A stretch of 64,000 nucleotides of DNA, taken from positions 712,581-776,580 of the forward strand of contig NZ_JACHXQ010000001.1 of NCBI RefSeq assembly GCF_014192285.1, given 5' to 3'. How positions within the stretch are numbered: position 1 is the first letter of the stretch; each line of letters starts with the position of its first letter. Source of the DNA: Halomonas fontilapidosi (GTDB lineage Bacteria > Pseudomonadota > Gammaproteobacteria > Pseudomonadales > Halomonadaceae). Below the pieces are notes generated by a model that saw only the letters and a list, made by a program, of their open reading frames with translations, searched no databases and was not told the DNA's origin. Below are positions 39,509-49,997 of the stretch, in pieces. The translations under genes were made by a program, and so were the position numbers.

Positions 39509-41449
39509 ATGCTGCAGAACAACTCGGCGCTTGCCCAGCTCAAGCAACAGATCCGCTCCAACACCCCTCGCGTCGAGGGCGTGATCAAGGCCACCGACAG
39601 GGGCTTCGGTTTCCTCGAGACCGACGACGGTGAGTCCTACTTCGTGCCGCCGCCCGCCATGAAGCAGGTGCTTCACGGCGACCGTGTCGAGGCCGTTCTT
39701 CACGAGGAGGGCGACAAGAAGTCCGTGGAGCCGGACACCCTGATCGAGACCGGCATGCAGCGCTTTATCGCGCGCGTGCAGAAGCGTGACGGTCGCCTGG
39801 CGGTGGTCCCCGATCACCCCATGATCAAGACGGCCCTCAAGGCGCGCATCAAGCGCAGTCTCGACGAGGCGAGCATCGCCGACGGCGACTGGGTGGTGGC
39901 CCGCCTGGTGCGCCACCCCCTGAAGCCCGACGATCGCGCCTTCTTCACCCAGATCGACGAGCTGGTAGCCAAGACCGACGACCCGGCCGTGCCGTGGCGC
40001 GTGACCCTGGCCCGCCATGCCCTGGAGCAGGAGTGTCCGGACGCCGGCGACGACTGGCCGCTGCGTGACGAGGGTCTCGAGCGTGAGGATCTGACCGCCG
40101 AGCCCTTCTTCACCATCGACAGTGAAAAGACCCGCGACATGGATGACGCCCTGCGCATCCGCGCTCGCGACGATGGCGGCTGGTCACTGACGGTGGCCAT
40201 TGCCGACCCCACCGCCTACGTGGAAGAGGGCCATGCCGCCGACCTGGAGGCCCGTACCCGCGCCTTTACCGTCTACCTGCCGGGCCAGAACGTCACCATG
40301 CTGCCCGAGCAGTTGGCCGACGACCTCTGCTCGCTTTGGGAGGGCAAGGATCGCCCGGTGCTGGCCTGCACATTGGAGGTCGGCGCCGATGGCAGCCTCG
40401 GTGACTACCGCTTCTTCGCCGCCACCGCCCGCTCGCACGCCAAGCTTGCCTATGAGCGGGTCTCCGACTGGCTCGAGGGTCAGGGCGACTGGGCGCCTGC
40501 CGAGGAGATCGGTGAGCAGCTCAAGGCCCTGGAAGCCATGACCGAAGCGCGCAGCGCCTGGCGCGCCGCCCACGCGCTGGTATTCAAGGACCGCCCCGAC
40601 TTCGTCTTCGACCTCGACGACGCCGGCAATGTGCTGGATATCCGCACCGAGCATCGACGCATCGCCAACCGCATGATCGAGGAATCGATGATCGCGGCCA
40701 ACGCCTGCTGCGCGCACTTGCTCGCCGAGCACGTTGGTCACGGCATCTTCAACGTTCATCGCGCCTTCGAGCCGGAGAAGGCCGAGGCCGCTCAGGAGTT
40801 CCTGGCCAGCCAGGACATCCAGGTCGAGCGCGAGCAGCTCACCGAGCTGCCCCGCTACACCGAGCTCAAGCGTGAGCTCGAAGGCCGCGACGATGCCTGG
40901 CTGGATGCCCGTCTGCGGCGCTTCCAGGGCTTCACCAGCATGTCGGCGCTGCCCGGCCCGCACTTCGGCCTGGGGCTTGCTGCCTATGCCACCTGGACCT
41001 CGCCGATCCGCAAGTACGGCGACATGGTCAACCACCGCCTGATAAAGCGAGTGCTCAAGGGCGAGCAGGCGCCGGCCGAGGCCAGCCAGCAGCTCACCGA
41101 GCAGCTGACCGAGCGGCGCCGGCTGAACCGCATGGCCGAGCGCGACGTCAAGGACTGGCTCTATGTGCGCTATCTGACGCCGTCCGCCGAGGCTCAGGAG
41201 TCCTTCGAGGCCGAGATCATTGCCGTCAATCGCGGCGGCATGCGGGTTCGCCTGACGGCCAACGGCGCCACCGCCTTCATCCCGGCCCCGCTGATGCACA
41301 GCGACCGCGCCAAGGTGGCGATCGACGACAAGGAAGGGCGCGTGGTGATCGAGGACGAGGAGCGTTTCAAGCTCGGCGACGTCATCCGCGTGGTGCTGAC
41401 CGAGGCCCGCGAGGAGACCCGTTCGCTGGTGGGCCGCCCCGCGGACTGA
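39509..41449 (+). CDS. rnb: Exoribonuclease II
   Basis: RNase II degrades single-stranded RNA 3' to 5'. The 646-residue protein has N-terminal cold-shock domains (about 20-170: KATDRGFGFLETDDGESYFV), the RNB catalytic domain starting near FFTIDSEKTRDMDDAL with the conserved Asp cluster, HRAFEP, YATWTSPIRKYGDMVNHRL, and a C-terminal S1 domain (about 560-645). E. coli RNase II is 644 residues; the longer RNase R has extra termini, so rnb is preferred. It has its own promoter and terminator. Confidence 0.95.
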   Translation: MLQNNSALAQLKQQIRSNTPRVEGVIKATDRGFGFLETDDGESYFVPPPAMKQVLHGDRVEAVLHEEGDKKSVEPDTLIETGMQRFIARVQKRDGRLAVVPDHPMIKTALKARIKRSLDEASIADGDWVVARLVRHPLKPDDRAFFTQIDELVAKTDDPAVPWRVTLARHALEQECPDAGDDWPLRDEGLEREDLTAEPFFTIDSEKTRDMDDALRIRARDDGGWSLTVAIADPTAYVEEGHAADLEARTRAFTVYLPGQNVTMLPEQLADDLCSLWEGKDRPVLACTLEVGADGSLGDYRFFAATARSHAKLAYERVSDWLEGQGDWAPAEEIGEQLKALEAMTEARSAWRAAHALVFKDRPDFVFDLDDAGNVLDIRTEHRRIANRMIEESMIAANACCAHLLAEHVGHGIFNVHRAFEPEKAEAAQEFLASQDIQVEREQLTELPRYTELKRELEGRDDAWLDARLRRFQGFTSMSALPGPHFGLGLAAYATWTSPIRKYGDMVNHRLIKRVLKGEQAPAEASQQLTEQLTERRRLNRMAERDVKDWLYVRYLTPSAEAQESFEAEIIAVNRGGMRVRLTANGATAFIPAPLMHSDRAKVAIDDKEGRVVIEDEERFKLGDVIRVVLTEAREETRSLVGRPAD

Positions 41450-41471
41450 CCCACCGGCAACGCCCGGCGAT

Positions 41472-41503
41472 GCGAGACGGCGACCTAAGGGTCGCCGTCT
41501 CGC
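41472..41503 (+). terminator. Terminator of rnb
   Basis: GCGAGACGGCGACC and GGTCGCCGTCTCGC form a perfect 14-bp stem with a TAAG loop, followed by GTTGCGG. Confidence 0.8.
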
Positions 41504-41574
41504 GTTGCGGCTGTCGCACAACTGTCGCATTACCGCCCTAGGCTGGCAGCAAAGACCGATGCCAGGAGGGCGGC

Positions 41575-42693
41575 TTGCATATCGTCGACGTCACCATGTT
41601 CCATGCCCCTGCCAGCGGCGGGGTGCGCACCTATCTTCAGGCCAAGCATCGCGTGCTGGCCACACGACCGAGCTTGCGCACGAGCCTGCTGGTACCCGGC
41701 GCCGAGCATGGTTCGCTTGGCGGGGTCCATACCCTCCCCGCGCCACGGATTCCGCTAGGCCAGGGCTACCGCTTCCCGCTGCGCCGTCGCCCCTGGCGCG
41801 AGGCTCTGATGACGATGGCCCCCGACCTGATCGAGGCCGGGGATCCCTATGTGACGGCCTGGGCCGCGGCAGAGGCCGGCCAGGCCATGGGCGTCCCCAC
41901 GGTAGGCTTCTTCCACTCGGACCTGCCAAGACTGATGGGAGACCGCTTCGGCACCGCGGTGCGTCACCGTCTGCAGCGCTACGTGGGCGATCTCTACGGC
42001 CACTTCGACAGCGTGCTGGCGCCCTGCAGCGCCATGGCCGCGCGACTAGCCGACTGGGGCGTGGAGAATGTGCGCGTGCAGCCGCTGGGCGTCGACCTCG
42101 AGGCCTTCCACCCTCGCCATGGCGACCCCGAACTCCGCCGACGCCTGAGGCTGGGCGACCGCCAGCGGCTACTGGTGTTCGCCGGCCGTCACTCGCCCGA
42201 GAAGCACATCGACGTGCTGCTCGACGTGATGCAGCGGCTGGGTGCCGATTACCACCTGCTGCTGATGGGGCCGGGGATGCCCACTCGCGTCCCTGACAAC
42301 GTCAGCGTGGTGTCCCGCTACTGCCCGCCCAGCGAAGTCGCCACCGCCCTGGCCAGCGCCGACGCCATGCTGCATGCCGGCACGCGCGAGACCTTCGGCC
42401 TGGTGGCGCAGGAAGCCATGGCCTGCGGGCTACCTGTCGTGGCGGCGAGAGCAGGCGCCTTGAAGGAGTACGTGCCGCTGGGTGCCGGCGTGCTCTGTCA
42501 TCCACGCGATGCCGGCGCCATGGCGCGTGCCGTGCAGGAGCTGTTCCTCAACGATCCGGTGGCCATGGGCCGGCATGCCCGCCGACACGTCGAGCGCCAC
42601 TTCGGCTGGGCGTGGGTCATCGATGACCTGCTGGACCACTATCGACAACTGCGTCACGGCAGCGAGCGCCATGCCATCCACCGAAACGGCTGA
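41575..42693 (+). CDS. Family 4 glycosyltransferase (GT-B)
   Basis: The 372-residue protein has the N-terminal glycosyltransferase domain (GGVRTYLQAKH) and the GT1/GT4 donor domain with LVFAGRHSPEKHIDVLLDVM and the E-x7-E motif ETFGLVAQE followed by AMACGLPVVAA. The start is TTG 41575 with AGGAGGG upstream; no nearby ATG fits. It overlaps the next gene by 23 nt, so a shared role in making or moving a glycolipid is plausible. The linked pathway is unknown. Confidence 0.88.
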   Translation: MHIVDVTMFHAPASGGVRTYLQAKHRVLATRPSLRTSLLVPGAEHGSLGGVHTLPAPRIPLGQGYRFPLRRRPWREALMTMAPDLIEAGDPYVTAWAAAEAGQAMGVPTVGFFHSDLPRLMGDRFGTAVRHRLQRYVGDLYGHFDSVLAPCSAMAARLADWGVENVRVQPLGVDLEAFHPRHGDPELRRRLRLGDRQRLLVFAGRHSPEKHIDVLLDVMQRLGADYHLLLMGPGMPTRVPDNVSVVSRYCPPSEVATALASADAMLHAGTRETFGLVAQEAMACGLPVVAARAGALKEYVPLGAGVLCHPRDAGAMARAVQELFLNDPVAMGRHARRHVERHFGWAWVIDDLLDHYRQLRHGSERHAIHRNG

Positions 42694-43708
42694 TTCTCGC
42701 CGGGCCTTGCCGCGCTGGCGGCCGCTGCACGGCCTGCTGATCGTGTTGGCGCTGATGGCGCCACTGCTGGTGACCAGCGGGCTGGGCGGGCCCGACGCCC
42801 TGGCAAAGGTCACGCATTTCCCGCTCGGCCTGCTGGCCCTGATGCTTACGATGGCATTCGTCTGCTGGAACCTCAACGCTGCCCGACTGCGCCTGATGCT
42901 GGATGGCCGGGCCGGCCGGCTTGGGCAGCGCGGCGCACTGGGCATCGAACTGGCGTCCAAGTTCGCCCTGTGTGCCACGCCCGGCGGCAGCGGAGGCCCG
43001 GCCACGCTGCTGGTTCTGCTGGCCCAGCGCGGCCTGCCGGCCTCCAAGGGGGCCGCCGTGTTCCTGATCGACCAGGGCTGCGACCTGTTGTTCTTCCTGT
43101 GCATGCTGTCGGGGCTGGTGGCCTACTCCTGGCTGGGCGAGACCCAGTGGCCCCATCAAACGCTGATCCAGATCGCCCTGGCCGCGCTGGCCCTGGTGGC
43201 CGTCGGCTTTACCCTCGCGATGCGCTACCTGCCAGCGCTGCTGCGCTATACAGCATCGCCCGTCGCACGCTGGCTGAGCGGTGCTCGGCGCCGCTGGCTG
43301 GTCCGCCGCCTGTTGACCTGTCGGCAAGCCCTGCGGGCCACGTTGCGGCTGCCTGTTGCGACGCTGCTGGCGATGCTGGGGCTCACCACGGCGCATTGGC
43401 TGCTGCGTTACAGCCTGCTCTACCTGGCGGTGCTGGGCGTCGGTGGACATGCCGACTGGCTATGGACCTTCCTGACCCAGACGATGGCCATGGCCGCGAG
43501 CCAGTTCAGCTTCCTGCCCGGAGGTGCCGGGGCGGCCGAGCTGGGGGTTGGCGGGCTGCTGCTGCCGCTGATGGCACGCGAAAAGGCGGCCGCCGCGGTA
43601 CTGGTCTGGCGCCTGGTCTCCTACCACCTTTACCTGGCTGCCGGAGCCCCGGTATTTCTGCTCTGGGCCTACCGGCTGACGCGACGCACCTCGAACGGGC
43701 AAGCATGA
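42671..43708 (+). CDS. Lysylphosphatidylglycerol synthase-like TM protein (UPF0104 / flippase-like)
   Basis: The 345-residue protein has about eight hydrophobic spans and the family features FVCWNLNAARLRLML, ATPGGSGGPATLLVLLAQRGLP, LIDQGCDLLFF and QFSFLPGGAGAAELGVGGLLL. It lacks the aminoacyl-transferase domain of MprF, so it corresponds to the membrane part only. ATG 42671 lies inside the end of the glycosyltransferase gene. Such proteins often sit beside GT4 enzymes, suggesting lipid-linked sugar transport; that is inference. Confidence 0.85.
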   Translation: MPSTETADSRRALPRWRPLHGLLIVLALMAPLLVTSGLGGPDALAKVTHFPLGLLALMLTMAFVCWNLNAARLRLMLDGRAGRLGQRGALGIELASKFALCATPGGSGGPATLLVLLAQRGLPASKGAAVFLIDQGCDLLFFLCMLSGLVAYSWLGETQWPHQTLIQIALAALALVAVGFTLAMRYLPALLRYTASPVARWLSGARRRWLVRRLLTCRQALRATLRLPVATLLAMLGLTTAHWLLRYSLLYLAVLGVGGHADWLWTFLTQTMAMAASQFSFLPGGAGAAELGVGGLLLPLMAREKAAAAVLVWRLVSYHLYLAAGAPVFLLWAYRLTRRTSNGQA

Positions 43709-43716
43709 AGGCCGTC

Positions 43717-44586
43717 TCAGGGTTTCAAACGCCGCTGCTTCTGCGCCGTCCAGTCGATGGCGGGGCCGCGCATGCCGTGCCCGCCTTGGTAAGGCGCATA
43801 GGCCGGCGGCTCCCACCCCGCCAGCAGCGACGGTTCAAGACGAAAGACCTCGACCCCGATGGGGTGGCAGGTTTCCAGGGGATCACGCGCCTCGGGGCCC
43901 CACAGGTCGACCGAAAGGTCGCCACCCGGACAGCACGACAGCGCACACAGCAGGTCGACCTCGGCGAACAGCTCCAGATAGTCGCCTTGCCGGGCCGGAC
44001 AAGCCTTCATGAAGTACTGGTCGTCGTCATTGAGACCGGTGCACTGAAAGACGTTGAGCACGTCGTGCACGTCGAACTCGGTGAGGCCGAACGGCGCGAC
44101 CGCGCGTACCAGGTTGGAATGGCAGTGGTGGTCGAAGTCCTGGCCGGTCAGCAGCTTGTTGACGTAGGGGTCGCAGCGCGTGCCCAGCAGGTCATGCACG
44201 CGCCCACCGTCGGCGTCCGTGCCATAGCGCGCCAGGGTATCGTCGATGATGGTGGCCAGGGGCCGCAGAAACGGCAGCGTCGACCACAGGCGATCGAAGG
44301 TCGACACATGGGCACGCTGCAGCTGACGCGTGCGGGAGGCCCAGAAGCGCTCCCGCGGGTTGTGGCGATGCCAGAGGTTGAGATCTCCCACCTGCGGGCC
44401 CTCCAGCGTCGAAAGGCGCAGCACATGGCCGGCCGGCACCTCCCAGGCCAGCCCCTGGCGAATCGGCACGACCCGCCGATCGACGCGCTCTCTGGCTCCT
44501 GGCGTCGTCAGCCGGCCGTAGAAGTCTCGATCCACGTCGAGGATGGAACCCTGCGTGGCGCGATAGGCGGCGGGTACCTTTGCCAT
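43717..44586 (-). CDS. DUF1989 family protein (urea carboxylase-associated type)
   Basis: The 289-residue soluble protein has DUF1989 hallmarks: GLAWEVPAGHVLRLSTLEGPQVGDLNLWH split across the core, ERFWASRTRQLQ, CDPYVNKLLTG, HCHSNLVRA, DVLNVFQCTGLN and SCCPGGDLSVDLWGP. Several Cys/His could bind metal. Relatives lie beside urea carboxylase genes, but no such genes are near here, so function stays open. ATG 44586 follows CGGAGA. It is convergent with the flippase-like gene, 8 nt apart. Confidence 0.85.
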   Translation of the reverse strand: MAKVPAAYRATQGSILDVDRDFYGRLTTPGARERVDRRVVPIRQGLAWEVPAGHVLRLSTLEGPQVGDLNLWHRHNPRERFWASRTRQLQRAHVSTFDRLWSTLPFLRPLATIIDDTLARYGTDADGGRVHDLLGTRCDPYVNKLLTGQDFDHHCHSNLVRAVAPFGLTEFDVHDVLNVFQCTGLNDDDQYFMKACPARQGDYLELFAEVDLLCALSCCPGGDLSVDLWGPEARDPLETCHPIGVEVFRLEPSLLAGWEPPAYAPYQGGHGMRGPAIDWTAQKQRRLKP

Positions 44587-44643
44587 GGCGATCTCCGAAG
44601 CATCGTCTTGAGACTCGAAGCCTAGCCGCTGGGACGAAAAGCA

Positions 44644-44669
44644 GAAAGGGCACCCGAAGGTGCCCTTTC
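44644..44669 (-). terminator. Terminator of the sdh-suc cluster after sucD
   Basis: On the minus strand GAAAGGGCACC-TTCG-GGTGCCCTTTC is a perfect 11-bp stem with a stable TTCG tetraloop, followed by TGCTTTTCG, 35 nt after the sucD stop. Confidence 0.92.
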
Positions 44670-44703
44670 CGTATTTCGTGCTGCGCCATGCGCCGCGCTT
44701 GGC

Positions 44704-45576
44704 TTACCAGCCGGTCGCGGCCTTCAGGGCATCGCCGATCTCGGCCAGCGAACGCACGGTCTTGACGCCTGCGGCTTCCAGGGCAGCAAACTTCTCGTCC
44801 GCGGTGCCCTTGCCACCGGCGATGATGGCGCCGGCGTGGCCCATCCGCTTGCCGGGAGGTGCGGTGACGCCAGCGATATAGGAGACCACCGGCTTGGAGA
44901 CGTTGGCCTTGATGTAGGCGGCAGCCTCTTCCTCGGCGGTGCCGCCGATCTCGCCGATCATCACGATCGCCTCGGTCGCCGGATCCTTCTCGAACTGCTC
45001 GAGGATATCGATGAAGTTGGAGCCCGGAATCGGGTCGCCGCCGATGCCCACGCAGGTGGACTGACCGAAGCCGTGGTCGGTGGTCTGCTTGACAGCTTCA
45101 TAGGTCAGGGTGCCGGAACGCGACACGATACCGACCTTGCCCGGCTTGTGGATATGGCCCGGCATGATGCCGATCTTGCTCTCGCCGGGCGTGATCACGC
45201 CCGGGCAGTTCGGCCCGATCAGGCGCACGCCCAGTTCGTCACACTTCACCTTGACGTCGAGCATGTCCAGCGTCGGGATGCCCTCGGTAATGCAGACGAT
45301 CAGCTTGATCCCGGCGTTGGCCGCCTCGAGGATGGAGTCCTTGCAGAACGCTGCCGGCACGTAGATCACGCTGGCCTCGGCACCGGTCTCGGCCACGGCT
45401 TCCTTGACGGTGTTGAACACCGGCAGGCCGAGGTGCTCCTGGCCGCCCTTGCCCGGCGTCACGCCGCCGACCATCTGGGTGCCGTAGGCGATCGCCTGCT
45501 CGGAGTGGAAGGTCCCCTGTCCGCCGGTAAAGCCCTGGCAGATGACCTTGGTGTTCTTGTCGATCAGGATGCTCAT
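44704..45576 (-). CDS. sucD: Succinyl-CoA synthetase alpha subunit
   Basis: With SucC it converts succinyl-CoA to succinate, making ATP or GTP. The 290-residue protein has the CoA-binding start [55 protein letters not shown], and the phospho-histidine loop [16 protein letters not shown]. It overlaps the sucC stop by 1 nt (TAATG), giving coupled 1:1 synthesis. It is the last gene before a strong terminator. Confidence 0.97.
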   Translation of the reverse strand: MSILIDKNTKVICQGFTGGQGTFHSEQAIAYGTQMVGGVTPGKGGQEHLGLPVFNTVKEAVAETGAEASVIYVPAAFCKDSILEAANAGIKLIVCITEGIPTLDMLDVKVKCDELGVRLIGPNCPGVITPGESKIGIMPGHIHKPGKVGIVSRSGTLTYEAVKQTTDHGFGQSTCVGIGGDPIPGSNFIDILEQFEKDPATEAIVMIGEIGGTAEEEAAAYIKANVSKPVVSYIAGVTAPPGKRMGHAGAIIAGGKGTADEKFAALEAAGVKTVRSLAEIGDALKAATGW

Positions 45577-46742
45577 TACTTGCCCTCCGCTGCCTTGACG
45601 ACCTGCTGAGCCGCATCGGTCAGGCTGGTAGCAGCGATGATGTTCAGACCGCTGGACGCCAGCTTCTCGGCACCCAGCTCGGCGTTGTTACCTTCCAGAC
45701 GCACCACCACCGGCACGTTGACACCGACCTGCTCGACGGCACCGATGATGCCCTCGGCGATCATGTCGCAACGCACGATGCCGCCGAAGATGTTGACCAG
45801 CACGGCCTTCACGGAATCGTCGGAGAGGATGAGCTTGAAGGCCTCGGCCACGCGTTCCTTGGTGGCACCGCCGCCCACGTCAAGGAAGTTGGCCGGTTGG
45901 CCGCCGTTGAGCTTGATGATGTCCATGGTGCCCATGGCCAGGCCGGCGCCATTGACCATGCAGCCGATGTTGCCTTCCAGGGCCACGTAGTTGAGTTCCC
46001 AGGCGGCCGCCTCGGCCTCGCGCTCGTCTTCCTGAGACGGGTCGCGCATGGCCTGCAGATCCGGATGACGATACAGGGCGTTGCCATCCAGGTTGATCTT
46101 GGCATCGAGGCAGTGCAGGTTGCCTTCGTCGGTCACCACCAGCGGGTTGATCTCCAGCAGCGCCAGATCCTTGTCATGGAACAGCTTGGACAGGCCCAGG
46201 AAGATCTTGGTGAACTGCTTGACCTGGTTACCCGACAGGCCCAGCGCAAAGGCCAGCTCACGCGCCTGGAACGGCTGTGCGCCGACCAGCGGATCGATTT
46301 CGGCCTTGAGGATCTTCTCGGGGGTCTCTTCCGCGACCTTTTCAATCTCCACGCCGCCCTCGGTGGAGGCCATGAACACCACGCGACGGGTGCCACGATC
46401 GACCACGGCGCCGAGGTAGAGCTCGTTGGCGATATCGGTGCAGGTCTCGACCAGGATCTTGGTGACCGGCTGACCGTTCTCGTCGGTCTGGAAGGTCACC
46501 AGGTTCTTGCCCAGCCACGACTCGGCGAAGGCCTGGGCCTCCTCCGGGCTCTTGATCAGTTTGACGCCACCGGCCTTGCCACGCCCACCGGCGTGGACCT
46601 GGGCCTTGACCACCCACTTGTCGCCACCGATCTTCTTGCAGGCTTCCGCCGCCTCTTCGGGGGTGTCGACGGCGAAGCCCTTGGAGACCGGCAGGCCATA
46701 GTCGGCAAACAGCTGCTTGCTCTGATACTCGTGAAGGTTCAT
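45576..46742 (-). CDS. sucC: Succinyl-CoA synthetase beta subunit
   Basis: The 388-residue ATP-grasp subunit begins [20 protein letters not shown] and has [18 protein letters not shown], the nucleotide-binding region, [27 protein letters not shown] and [17 protein letters not shown]. coli SucC is also 388 residues. A 139-bp gap with a hairpin separates it from lpd. Confidence 0.97.
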   Translation of the reverse strand: MNLHEYQSKQLFADYGLPVSKGFAVDTPEEAAEACKKIGGDKWVVKAQVHAGGRGKAGGVKLIKSPEEAQAFAESWLGKNLVTFQTDENGQPVTKILVETCTDIANELYLGAVVDRGTRRVVFMASTEGGVEIEKVAEETPEKILKAEIDPLVGAQPFQARELAFALGLSGNQVKQFTKIFLGLSKLFHDKDLALLEINPLVVTDEGNLHCLDAKINLDGNALYRHPDLQAMRDPSQEDEREAEAAAWELNYVALEGNIGCMVNGAGLAMGTMDIIKLNGGQPANFLDVGGGATKERVAEAFKLILSDDSVKAVLVNIFGGIVRCDMIAEGIIGAVEQVGVNVPVVVRLEGNNAELGAEKLASSGLNIIAATSLTDAAQQVVKAAEGK

Positions 46743-46852
46743 CGGTTCATGCCATTGGTTGCATGTGACTCGAACGATGACAGGGCTCGCGGCCTCTGGG
46801 CAGCGGTCGCCGTGTCACCACCGTTCGCCTCCGATACTTGGCCGGAAGCGAT

Positions 46853-46872
46853 GCGCCACCTCTCGGTGGCGC
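46853..46872 (-). terminator. Hairpin between lpd and sucC
   Basis: GCGCCACC and GGTGGCGC form a perfect 8-bp stem with a 4-nt loop 9 nt after the lpd stop. It has no strong T tail, so it may be a partial terminator or an RNA-processing or stability element that adjusts sucCD relative to sucAB-lpd. Confidence 0.5.
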
Positions 46873-46881
46873 TTGTTGTCC

Positions 46882-48363
<1,482 letters not shown>

Positions 48364-48375
48364 TCAATCGCGGAA

Positions 48376-49956
48376 TCAGATGTCCAGCAGCAGTCGAGCC
48401 GGATCCTCGAGCAGCTCCTTGATGGTCACCAGGAACTGTACCGCGTCCTTGCCATCGATCATCCGGTGATCATAGGAAACCGCCAGGTACATCATGGGGC
48501 GGATCTCGACCTTGCCATTCACTGCCATCGGCCGTTCCTGGATCTTGTGCATGCCCAGGATAGCGGTTTGCGGCGGGTTGATGATGGGCGTGGACATCAG
48601 CGAGCCGAAGATGCCGCCGTTGGTGATGGTGAAGGTGCCACCCTGCATCTCGTCGATGCCGAGCTTGCCGTCACGGGCCCGCTTGCCGAAGTCGACGATG
48701 GATTTCTCGACGTCGGCGATCTTCATGCTGTCGGTGTCACGCAACACCGGCACCACCAGGCCGCGGTCGGTGGAGACGGCGACGCCGATGTCCTGGTAGC
48801 CATGGTAGACGATGTCGGTGCCGTCGATGGAGGCATTGACGTCCGGGAAGCGCTTGAGCGCCTCGGAGGCTGCCTTGACGAAGAAGCCCATGAAGCCGAG
48901 CTTGGTGTCGTGGGCCTTGAGGAAGGTGTCCTTGTACTGGGCGCGCAGGTCCATTACCGCGCCCATGTCCACCTCGTTGTAAGTGGTGAGCATGGCGGCG
49001 GTCTGCTGGGCCTGCACCAGGCGCTTGGCGATGGTCTGGCGCAGACGGCTCATCGGCACGCGCTTCTCGGGACGCTCGCCTTCCACGGCCGGCGCCGCGG
49101 CGGCAGCCGCCTGGGCGCCACCGGCCGGCTTGGCGGAGGACTTGGCGGATTTCTTGGCGGACCCTTCCTTCACCGCACGCTGCACGTCCTCCTTGAGAAT
49201 GCGACCGCCCTTGCCGGTGCCTTCAATGGCATTGACGTCGAGGTCGTGCTCGGCAACCAGCTTGCGCGCCGCCGGCGCGAGGATCTTGTCACCCACCTTC
49301 TCGTCGCTTGCCCCGTCATCGGCGGAGGCTGCCGCCTTGCCTTCGCCGACCTCCGGGCCGGCACCGCCGCCGGCACCCTCGCTGAAGGTCGCCAGCACCG
49401 CCTCGGATTCGACCTGGCTACCCTCCTCGGCCTTGATCTCGGCAAGCGCGCCATCGGCTGGAGCAACGACCTCGAGCACGACCTTGTCGGTCTCGATCTC
49501 GGCCAGCACCTCGTCACGCTTGACCGCTTCGCCAACCTGCTTGTTCCAGCTGGCCACGGTGCCTTCCTGGATCGACTCGGGGAAGGTCGGCGCCTTGATC
49601 TCGTGGGTCTTGCCGCCCCCGGCCGGCGTGGCCTCTGCCTCGCCTTTCGACGCTGCCTCGTCCTTTTTCTCGGCCTTGTCATCGGCCTTCTTGGCCTCCG
49701 ACTTGCCACCCTCGGCCTTGCCCTCGCCGATCTTGCCCAGCACCTGCTCGGACTCCACGGTATCGCCCTCTTCCACCAGCACCTCGCTGAGGGTACCGGC
49801 CTCGGGGGCCACGACCTCGAGCACTACCTTGTCGGTCTCGATCTCGACGATCAGCTCGTCACGTTCGACGCTGTCGCCAGGCTTCTTGTGCCAGGCCGCC
49901 ACGCTGCCTTCGGCGACGGATTCCGGAAAGGTAGGTGCCTTGATATCGGTAGCCAT
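48376..49956 (-). CDS. sucB: Dihydrolipoyl succinyltransferase (E2o) with two lipoyl domains
   Basis: E2 of 2-oxoglutarate dehydrogenase. The 526-residue protein has two lipoyl domains, each with ETDKVVLEV: lysine 43 and lysine 158. They are joined by a Lys/Glu/Ala linker (80-115). A second linker leads to the E1/E3-binding domain (about 224-260, [20 protein letters not shown]), an Ala-rich hinge, and the catalytic domain ending in [16 protein letters not shown] with the active-site His and Asp. E. coli SucB has one lipoyl domain and about 405 residues, so the duplication is a real difference. ATG 49956 is 41 nt after sucA. Confidence 0.96.
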   Translation of the reverse strand: MATDIKAPTFPESVAEGSVAAWHKKPGDSVERDELIVEIETDKVVLEVVAPEAGTLSEVLVEEGDTVESEQVLGKIGEGKAEGGKSEAKKADDKAEKKDEAASKGEAEATPAGGGKTHEIKAPTFPESIQEGTVASWNKQVGEAVKRDEVLAEIETDKVVLEVVAPADGALAEIKAEEGSQVESEAVLATFSEGAGGGAGPEVGEGKAAASADDGASDEKVGDKILAPAARKLVAEHDLDVNAIEGTGKGGRILKEDVQRAVKEGSAKKSAKSSAKPAGGAQAAAAAAPAVEGERPEKRVPMSRLRQTIAKRLVQAQQTAAMLTTYNEVDMGAVMDLRAQYKDTFLKAHDTKLGFMGFFVKAASEALKRFPDVNASIDGTDIVYHGYQDIGVAVSTDRGLVVPVLRDTDSMKIADVEKSIVDFGKRARDGKLGIDEMQGGTFTITNGGIFGSLMSTPIINPPQTAILGMHKIQERPMAVNGKVEIRPMMYLAVSYDHRMIDGKDAVQFLVTIKELLEDPARLLLDI

Positions 49957-49997
49957 GTCGTATCCCTTGTCTGTTCTCTCTCGTCCCGGTGGGCGCC

